Source: Bacilli bacterium
Lineage (GTDB): Bacteria > Bacillota_I > Bacilli_A > RF39 > UBA660
Reading direction: 5' to 3'
NCBI GenBank assembly: GCA_900769695.1
Contig: CAAGHO010000022.1
Coordinates: 1 to 10,658, forward strand
Length of the DNA stretch: 10,658 bases
Shown here: piece after piece, positions 7,501 to 10,658 of the stretch
Numbering within the stretch: position 1 is the stretch's first letter
Layout: every line of letters begins with the position of its first letter
Made by a program: the position numbers and the translations under genes
The notes under the pieces: model-generated
Told to the model about the DNA's origin: nothing
The model's database searches: none
Seen by the model: only the letters and a program-made list of their open reading frames with translations

Positions 7501-10500
7501 AACAAGGCGTTAACAACATCTGGAACTAGCATACCTAAGATTACTGACACAATAACTATCGCTGGAAAACATGATGGCATAACATCAGATACAAACAAAT
7601 ATACAACGTTCATCAATAACTACACTATGGCTTCAAGTGGACAATCTTATGGTGGTGCCATATACACGGAAAACGCATTAAATATTGCTAACACATTCTT
7701 CTTAGGTAACTATGTAAGCAGAAACACAACTCTTGTTGATAAAACAGCACCAATAGGTGGTGCCATATTCCTAGCTGGCAACGTTACATCATCTATCAAC
7801 AATTCATTATTCGTTGGCAACTACATCTTCGCAGGCAACGCTGGTTCTTCTCGTGGTGGTGCAATATACAAAAACACTGGAACATTGAATATTTCAAACA
7901 CTTCTTTTGTTGGTAACTATGGTGCATCATCTGCAACTGATATATCTTCTGTTTACGGTGTTTCAAAGACTGTAACTTCTTCTAAAAAATCAGAAACTGT
8001 ATTAGGTAATACTATCACATATACAACCTATCAGATAAGCAATATTGCAGTAAAAAACATTCTTAAATCTGGAAAGATTGCGGATATCAATACCGCTATT
8101 CCTGTTTTAGTAAAAATCGCTGATACTGGTGATTGGACTGAGGGCGGAGCTATTGCAAACATGGGTGGAACACTCAACCTTGATAATGTAACTTTTGATT
8201 CTAACGCAGTATATGGCAGATACAATGGTTCTTGGGCAGGTGCAATAAGGAACGAATCTACATTAACAGCTAAAAACTCTGTTTTTACAGGTAACCTTGT
8301 AGCTAGTATGAGCAGTTCTTCTTATGGTGGAGCGATGTATAGTCGTGGAAACGGTCTAACTATCACAGGTGACAATTCTGGCTCTGCAAAATCTAGGTTT
8401 GATTCAAATATCGGCATATCTACTAACATAGCTGCCGGTGGTGCTATCTATACTGATACCCAAAACGCTAGCCTTAAAATCATCAACACAGATTTCACAA
8501 ACAACTACGTAGTCGGCAGTGCTACAACGAAGGCTACGCCTGCATCTAGGGACTTCATAGCGAACGGAAGGACTTACACTAACAACGCAGAGGGATACTA
8601 TTCTACAGCATTAGGCGGGGCCATCTTCAACAAGTCTAGGACTTTATTGATGCTTTATGGCACTGACGCTAATGGAAACATAGTATCACAGAGCGTTAAC
8701 TCTCACTACTATATCTCAGGCAACTTCACTGCAAACCTTAACTCTGCTGCTACTGCAATTGATGAATCTACAATTACTCGTCAGGCTATCTGGATGGCTG
8801 ATGCGAAAGCTGTACTTGCAATAGGGGTGTCTGGGGGTACTGCGTCGGCGACTCCGTTAGCTACAAACACTAAAACTACTACCCTTACCATAGATGACAC
8901 CATCTCCGGAGAAAAAGGGTTTGTAACACTACTTGCTGATCCAACCTACGCCAACAAGCGTTTATCAGCTACTCAACCCATCTCTTCAATTATCTCTACA
9001 AACTATCCTACAGGGATAATAGAATTAACAAAGAATGCAAAAATTCTCAACTCCAACGTTGAAATCGCAGGGGTAAACATTGACATCTTAGACAACGAGT
9101 TCACAAGTTATCAGTTCTTAACGCTTAAGTCTGATGGTTCTGCACGTTATTCATTTGATGTAAACTTTGAAAACCTTAACTCTGACATCATATCTACAGT
9201 TGAAGCTGGGTCTACAGGGATTGTTGTCATAAAAGACCTTAATGTACTTGGTTCTTTATCTAATCTTGGTACACGTACAGTTAAGCTCCTTGACATCGTT
9301 AACGGTGGGGTTCAGTTAGCACTTGATCCAAAGTTAAACATTATTACTGCAAGTGGTACAAAGTTAAGCATCGTTGACAACGTAGTAGAAACCATCTCCA
9401 ACAACGTTGTTTCAACAGACGTCTTCGAGCAAAAAGCAGGGGTTGCTCTCTCAACTACTGACACAACCTACGACAGCATTACATTTTTCACTGCTGCGAC
9501 CTACGACACTCTTTCCCTTATAACTCAAAAATTTGCAACAGGTAAAACCTTCACTTTCGCTGGTTCACACGTTAACAGTGGCTACACTGTTAAGCCAAAT
9601 CAAAATCTTTCGCTTGGCGATGGGGATTTAACTATTGATGGCAAGTCTAGTGTACTTAATCTTAACAACAACTCTTTTGAGTTAGCTCGTGCTAAAAACA
9701 TCTTAAATTTCAAAGATGTTACAATTAACAACGGTACCATTAACGTTGTTCACCGTCTTGCTGAAATTTCGTTATCTAACGTTCACTTAAACTCTGACAT
9801 TACTTCTTCACTTATTAACAACGAGAGGTTTGGGCTTACACTTTCTGGCACCAACTACATCAACGCTTCTATCTATCACTCTAACGTTACAATGGAGAAC
9901 GATTCTGACGTTCTTTATCTTACTAAGGCTAATGCGTTCTATGACACCAGCAATGCTGACACTCGGTTAAACGTTCTTGCTGGCAGGGTTGATTTAGTCG
10001 GGGCTCATTCTACTCCTACTGATTACTCTTTTGGTTATTTATTCTCATCTACTGCGGCGAAGTATTCTTTAAACTTTGATATCTTAAATTTCAAGGCTGA
10101 CACTATTGCCATCAACAATTCGTTATCTTCTGGACGTATCAACATTGACACCATAAATTACATTGCTCCTGAGAAAAATTCATCTACAGCAATCAATTTT
10201 ATAAACTCTATGTTATTAGATGGCGCCTCTTCTGCCTCTAAAATAGTACAAGTCCTTAAAGGCGATACCCAAAATATTCAGCTTATGCTCTCTGACCCTA
10301 ACGCATCTGACAACGGGCAATTCGTCTACGAACTCTACGAAACTGAAGGTTTCTTCGACGACACCATCTATTCTTACGTCCGTTATAACCAAGAATTCTC
10401 TAAAAATTATTCTAATATCTCTGTCTTCGGCTCGCTTGAACTTGATTCCCTCTACTCGCCTTATGATTCTATCAAGTTCGTCCTTCGTAAAAATGTCGTT

Positions 10501-10658
10501 TCCGACGAAGCGCGCCGCTCTTCCCTCGGTGATTCTTTCTTCTATGTCCTTAACAACAACAGTGTTGACAGATCTAGAAATCCTATCTTCCAATTCTCTA
10601 AAGTCTCTGATTCCTACAGGGTCGAAAATAACAAGTTTAATTCTAGTGTTATTGTTCC
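1492..10658 (+). CDS. Giant exported Pmp-like / autotransporter-type surface protein (C-terminus beyond right edge)
   Basis: Reading every codon from 1492 to the edge shows no stop: at least 3,055 residues. A signal peptide (1-31) leads into a repeat-derived N-terminus (about 35-82), then repeated beta-strand-forming sequence rich in Asn, Ser, Thr, Gly and Tyr. Two clusters of GGAI(Y/W/F) with FxxN(N/T/Y) motifs (2326-2840 and 7273-8640) are the hallmark of chlamydial polymorphic membrane proteins, where they form a right-handed beta-helix passenger. Between them are a 44-residue repeat set, a Tyr/Asn-rich array and a junction module seen four times. I count only four cysteines (37, 1004, 1786, 1794), as expected of passengers that cross the outer membrane unfolded. 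An adhesin or surface-display role is inferred from these classes. No enzymatic motif was seen. The expected C-terminal beta-barrel or other anchor is outside the window, so type V secretion is unproven. Asn codon choice varies strongly along the gene. Confidence 0.93.
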   Translation, partial: MRKTRNLLSKSILVLLSSAVMGSLSLAPAFASSVDNCGMTSQGFRNEFGMTESVRRDSSVVALPRNDDGVQGGTETSLGRRTGVITGGASNIFSVTPTYYLYSKTQSPLAGYVQYAVSTSSVSKTYGSGANRVYYYANNAWATSPTSSTRYTIAYKDENKGYNISSNTSTLQTGAAGSNASDLKGRIKISGNITVGKLDVAFLDGLSSVEESDSYGYSMVYIGNNATLINFNGSFIGNDIGAYREASGTVAQVTSAKVKNMTADFLSNRVTSEGSTLTGGIMGVSNNSSVGTMNNTNFISNTITSTGAVLGGALGNRGIISTISNSGFMNNTVAATGNILGGAIYVDNGNGATIETITGSDFVNNTISSNNGNAFGGAIYNAGSIGDIIDTSFYGNTATAKNTANGSSAKGGAIYTTSNISVIAQNKDVIFSGNTVTNNNRTDMEAIYVGSNIAYLNLKAMNGHNLVLEDSINGTSGYHITVDGNSTIAIWNDITNAGEFSVAEGSNLTLDFANGVGNTYKFAQMNSQNSTKYYLDVDFKTKNFDQFIVQNGSGTIYIAGLNLLNDLPNMSVTLQILQAGAAAASNGMRIDIDPNILKQYSTSGSNQTRTEYTTAIGDTIYWSQALGTRVVTYNYSSSLALSKTGSTYDSLTYTYNENILSEKTTLVDALRLYAKYNDDLPVKHFISTGSDSVYNVTEDFIDNGVAEIVKGVLYVTGELSGANEITSTINANSHKMFTLDAASRLNIENVRITGIRNEDGAFITNNGGGVTLINTTVGDKQSAAGAKAAIINNSDNFTIGVNSNSSVNTVTLNQSLIGTGKVTVERGASLSLRPYTTFKQSLLDIYGYMNTSNNTVTIDSPVYIHSGAGVSAETNTFKQSITNDGSLTLWNNALFAPISGSGNLQIYGDVTFNNTVAQNQIRLYVDSTNGIYSKLHTKQEYLRDPVTKTATRVIVTNGSDLYLSSDSTSYTANVYLENVDSDLYIVGSTLKTIDADISGTGYFCLENTPNINLMNNAIIGGRLWIKDTSATFTTDPNKITFANNSYYHSNWGTINLKGGTSSNPSILNLPITQTGTTNILSGSYIKFADFVKQFENTLNIQQNATLTSSANNFKSAITNQGTLNLTTGTMNSTISGNGLLYILENVYSNSKDTNKGTINKGATYSISANNIANSIMNNGTLVFLGGTFNQQLTGTGKISLLGDVLVKSGTTINQYFNTGDKWFNFENADDLLVSGNGRLQFFGGTVNVTTNTYTYFYNTVYIGSKANVSNLITTSNAKVYTSADNFNLSESMSANSHLYLTGGTLRNYIGSSVGQGNGLVHITGNVKNTNNRIINSNLIIDEGGTFTSNFSPLALQKTVTNNGTFLASGTINRHLYGSGVTKINGSLLVDENGIIDGTLNFNGGTLNLADLVSREFNVGKVTGTGNITLDLDATTKKSDKLIISDKTSDAKITITNVNLTLSSVNDLVSGITFQILTGGSKAQLILPQSVIDKAKTALPIAIRTEDTIAKAYKDDGTEFSFLDSSGNVNVSFNDAAKYGIRVKNGTGNATLSLASTQSTNDSLKLSITGTKWTTNQFTKKDLLEDFLTYSTNKEKTFRFNTTTDNYTTTHNYDVTNITTKTNIVGLYDSSANKISQITLGGRYLQLDVKSGASLNISNVYFQNLRYLSYGWSDTIGAIMVQAGATGNFENVRLSGFSQNYAHFINNLGTIENISGYFYSNPSSYNLIKNRNGGVMKNISIDISSSGHYGNGRIYNHGGGKIGYIENGAYKGGITNSHFWLNPTPNCYNYVVICNSGYLYNISDNYFIRNYNYSNSSGDFYSVALGNAGYIYENSNNIFYGNYSTKSNSDTLINGSNGIALYNAGRYYLGLKDASIIENYAIAYGTRGIGLYNTGIIGYNGYNNKSIDRNVYYGNYATFKPNVGKYGQGGAIWNSGTITYGITNSNFVGNYIQSEATKVENSNLDIQGGAIYNIGTLPTISNTHFYNNYLNSIEGSAFGGAIWTNKALTTSGTSIPKITDTITIAGKHDGITSDTNKYTTFINNYTMASSGQSYGGAIYTENALNIANTFFLGNYVSRNTTLVDKTAPIGGAIFLAGNVTSSINNSLFVGNYIFAGNAGSSRGGAIYKNTGTLNISNTSFVGNYGASSATDISSVYGVSKTVTSSKKSETVLGNTITYTTYQISNIAVKNILKSGKIADINTAIPVLVKIADTGDWTEGGAIANMGGTLNLDNVTFDSNAVYGRYNGSWAGAIRNESTLTAKNSVFTGNLVASMSSSSYGGAMYSRGNGLTITGDNSGSAKSRFDSNIGISTNIAAGGAIYTDTQNASLKIINTDFTNNYVVGSATTKATPASRDFIANGRTYTNNAEGYYSTALGGAIFNKSRTLLMLYGTDANGNIVSQSVNSHYYISGNFTANLNSAATAIDESTITRQAIWMADAKAVLAIGVSGGTASATPLATNTKTTTLTIDDTISGEKGFVTLLADPTYANKRLSATQPISSIISTNYPTGIIELTKNAKILNSNVEIAGVNIDILDNEFTSYQFLTLKSDGSARYSFDVNFENLNSDIISTVEAGSTGIVVIKDLNVLGSLSNLGTRTVKLLDIVNGGVQLALDPKLNIITASGTKLSIVDNVVETISNNVVSTDVFEQKAGVALSTTDTTYDSITFFTAATYDTLSLITQKFATGKTFTFAGSHVNSGYTVKPNQNLSLGDGDLTIDGKSSVLNLNNNSFELARAKNILNFKDVTINNGTINVVHRLAEISLSNVHLNSDITSSLINNERFGLTLSGTNYINASIYHSNVTMENDSDVLYLTKANAFYDTSNADTRLNVLAGRVDLVGAHSTPTDYSFGYLFSSTAAKYSLNFDILNFKADTIAINNSLSSGRINIDTINYIAPEKNSSTAINFINSMLLDGASSASKIVQVLKGDTQNIQLMLSDPNASDNGQFVYELYETEGFFDDTIYSYVRYNQEFSKNYSNISVFGSLELDSLYSPYDSIKFVLRKNVVSDEARRSSLGDSFFYVLNNNSVDRSRNPIFQFSKVSDSYRVENNKFNSSVIV
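1617..1644 (+). repeat. ATTCCGAA-N5-TTCGGAAT palindromic element, coding copy
   Basis: Perfect 8-base arms (1620-1627 and 1633-1640) flank the loop ATGAA. The surrounding 28 bases match 1213-1240 at 25 positions. It encodes QGFRNEFGMT (residues 42-51). The hairpin lies about 130 bases into the coding sequence, so it could affect translation or mRNA stability as well as adding residues. Confidence 0.8.
1653..1695 (+). repeat. Second repeat type within the mature N-terminus
   Basis: This stretch, with GATTCTTCGGTCG and CTCCCTCGCAATGATG, has the look of the short dispersed repeats found in many low-GC genomes. The minus-strand sequence resembles the intergenic remnant at 1149-1203. It encodes RRDSSVVALPRND. 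Its borders are uncertain because only one, diverged, second copy is visible. Confidence 0.5.
1699..1732 (+). repeat. 34-base palindromic element, surface-protein copy
   Basis: It matches the minus-strand copy at 165-198 with three mismatches. It encodes VQGGTETSLGR (residues 70-80), the same frame as in the mannosidase. One of the differences (TTTAGG for TTCAGG) slightly weakens the hairpin here. Confidence 0.8.
2326..2840 (+). repeat. First Pmp-like repeat array (GGAIY / FxxN)
   Basis: Five GG-x motifs start at 2326 (GGIMG), 2422 (GGALG), 2512 (GGAIY), 2617 (GGAIYN) and 2722 (GGAIY), spaced 30-35 residues apart. Each is paired with an FxxN motif: FISN, FMNN, FVNN, FYGN, FSGN. This is the diagnostic pattern of Pmp repeats and predicts turns of a right-handed beta-helix. 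The first two units are degenerate, as at the cap of an array. Asn is encoded mainly by AAC here (24 AAC to 4 AAT in 2341-2820). Confidence 0.8.
3079..3231 (+). repeat. Junction module A of the giant protein
   Basis: Residues 530-580 read YYLDVDFKTKNFDQFIV, then GTIYIAGLNLL and LQILQAG. The same pattern, Y-x-(L/F)-(D/N)-(V/F)-(D/N)-F with a following D, a GxIxI strand and an end in (I/L)-x-x-G, recurs in copies B, C and D. It closes the first Pmp-like array and precedes a linker with ALSKTGSTYDSLTY (3409-3450). I recognise no named domain; it may be a capping or spacer fold. Confidence 0.55.
4090..5655 (+). repeat. 44-residue beta-helix repeats
   Basis: Three units are exactly 44 codons long: 4090-4221, 4798-4929 and 4972-5103. 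A fourth at about 5524-5655 aligns over the same length. They share TN-x-G-(T/S)-L followed by a short variable part, then (I/L)-(S/T)-G-x-G-x-L-x-I, ending DV or NV (ITNDGSLTL, ITNQGTLNL, IMNNGTLVF, VTNNGTFLA). This resembles the NGTL/GxGxL repeats of autotransporter passengers. The second and third are nearly adjacent; the others are separated by more diverged sequence, so the array is old. Confidence 0.6.
5758..5928 (+). repeat. Junction module B
   Basis: Residues 1423-1479 include ITLDLDATTKKSDKLII, then AKITITNVNLTLSS and FQILTGG. It corresponds to module A in order and spacing, with S-D in place of F-D. It ends the 44-residue repeat part and is followed by a linker with LASTQSTNDSLKLS (6148-6189), which aligns with the TYDSLTY linker motif after module A. 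Confidence 0.55.
6560..7270 (+). repeat. Tyr/Asn-rich degenerate beta-helix array
   Basis: This part has repeated short units of the type (I/L)YN-x-G-x-I with x-NY or GNY: IYNHGGGKIGYIEN, GIALYNAG, GIGLYNTGIIGY, YYGNYA. It reads as a Pmp-like array in which GGAIY has drifted to (G)IxLYN and FxxN to Y-x-x-N. Tyr is exceptionally frequent. Two of the protein's four cysteines (1786, 1794) fall here, eight residues apart. Asn is mainly AAT (22 to 12 in 6661-7260). Confidence 0.55.
7273..8640 (+). repeat. Second Pmp-like repeat array
   Basis: Eleven GGAI-type motifs start at 7273, 7390, 7483, 7651, 7756, 7855, 8143, 8236 (AGAIR), 8326 (GGAMY), 8437 and 8614, mostly 30-39 residues apart with three longer gaps. 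They alternate with FVGN, FYNN, FINN, FLGN, FDSN, FTGN and FTNN. The 18 bases at 8437-8454 are identical to 2722-2739 in the first array. The break between 7855 and 8143 holds an unrelated Ser/Thr/Lys-rich insert. The pattern predicts a second long beta-helix. Confidence 0.8.
9130..9309 (+). repeat. Junction module C
   Basis: Residues 2547-2606 include RYSFDVNFENLNSDII, then GIVVIKDLNVLGSL and LLDIVNGG. The preceding YQFLTLKSDG also parallels YKFAQMNSQN before module A, so the similarity extends upstream. It is followed by a linker with ALSTTDTTYDSITF (9445-9486), the closest relative of the linker motif after module A. Confidence 0.6.
10054..10263 (+). repeat. Junction module D
   Basis: Residues 2855-2924 include AAKYSLNFDILNFKADTI, then GRINIDTINYIAP and, after a longer insertion, IVQVLKG. 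It is preceded by YLFSST, matching the Y-x-F lead of modules A and C. The linker after it has LYSPYDSIKF (10453-10482), the fourth version of the (T)YDS motif. It is the most diverged copy and is followed by the window edge. Confidence 0.5.

Noticed and set aside
10216..10593. Minus-strand open frame of 125 codons rich in charged residues
   Set aside because: It is antisense to the C-ending codon patch of the giant frame; the sense frame continues without a stop and carries the module D linker.
1492..10658. Chance open frame or assembly artefact
   Set aside because: Over 3,000 codons without a stop in AT-rich DNA, a proper signal peptide and consistent repeat motifs to the end are incompatible with chance.

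Overview
This AT-rich window (about 10.7 kb) holds two divergently oriented genes, both cut by the window edges, with a 372-base intergenic region between them. On the minus strand (1119 down to 1) is the N-terminal part of a glycoside hydrolase family 38 alpha-mannosidase. On the plus strand, one uninterrupted reading frame runs from an ATG at 1492 to the right edge: more than 3,055 codons without a stop. It encodes a giant exported surface protein with a signal peptide and long arrays of beta-helix-type repeats, including GGAIY and FxxN motifs like those of chlamydial Pmp autotransporters. Its C-terminus, where a type V beta-barrel or another anchor would be expected, lies outside the window.

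The most striking signal is a set of short palindromic repeats, some of them inside coding sequence. A 34-base element occurs at 165-198 (minus strand, inside the mannosidase) and at 1699-1732 (plus strand, inside the surface protein) with 31/34 bases identical. It is read in the same frame in both genes (VQGSSETSSGR and VQGGTETSLGR). A second palindrome (perfect 8-base arms, 5-base loop) sits in the surface protein gene at 1617-1644, and a decayed copy (25/28) lies between the genes at 1213-1240. A third repeat-like segment (about 1653-1695) has an apparent weak relative at 1149-1203. Behaviour like this, palindromes inserted in frame and translated, is known from Rickettsia palindromic elements. 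These copies are not claimed to be homologous to those.

The giant protein is modular. In order it has: a signal peptide (residues 1-31); a repeat-derived mature N-terminus (about 35-82); a unique region; a first Pmp-like array (2326-2840); junction module A (3079-3231) and a linker; a beta-helix part with a 44-residue repeat (4090-5655); junction B (5758-5928) and a linker; a Tyr/Asn-rich array (about 6560-7270); a second Pmp-like array (7273-8640); junction C (9130-9309) and a linker; a short beta-helix; and junction D (10054-10263) with a linker to the edge. Codon choice for Asn swings strongly along the frame, suggesting a mosaic history.

Organism: the signal peptide with AxA cleavage site, Pmp-like repeats, low GC and palindromic repeats fit a diderm, host- or gut-associated bacterium. 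Uncultured low-GC Alphaproteobacteria, Elusimicrobia and Gastranaerophilales are all possible; the sequence does not let me choose. A plausible picture is a surface adhesin next to a glycan-degrading enzyme in a host-glycan niche, but divergent transcription alone does not prove a shared function.
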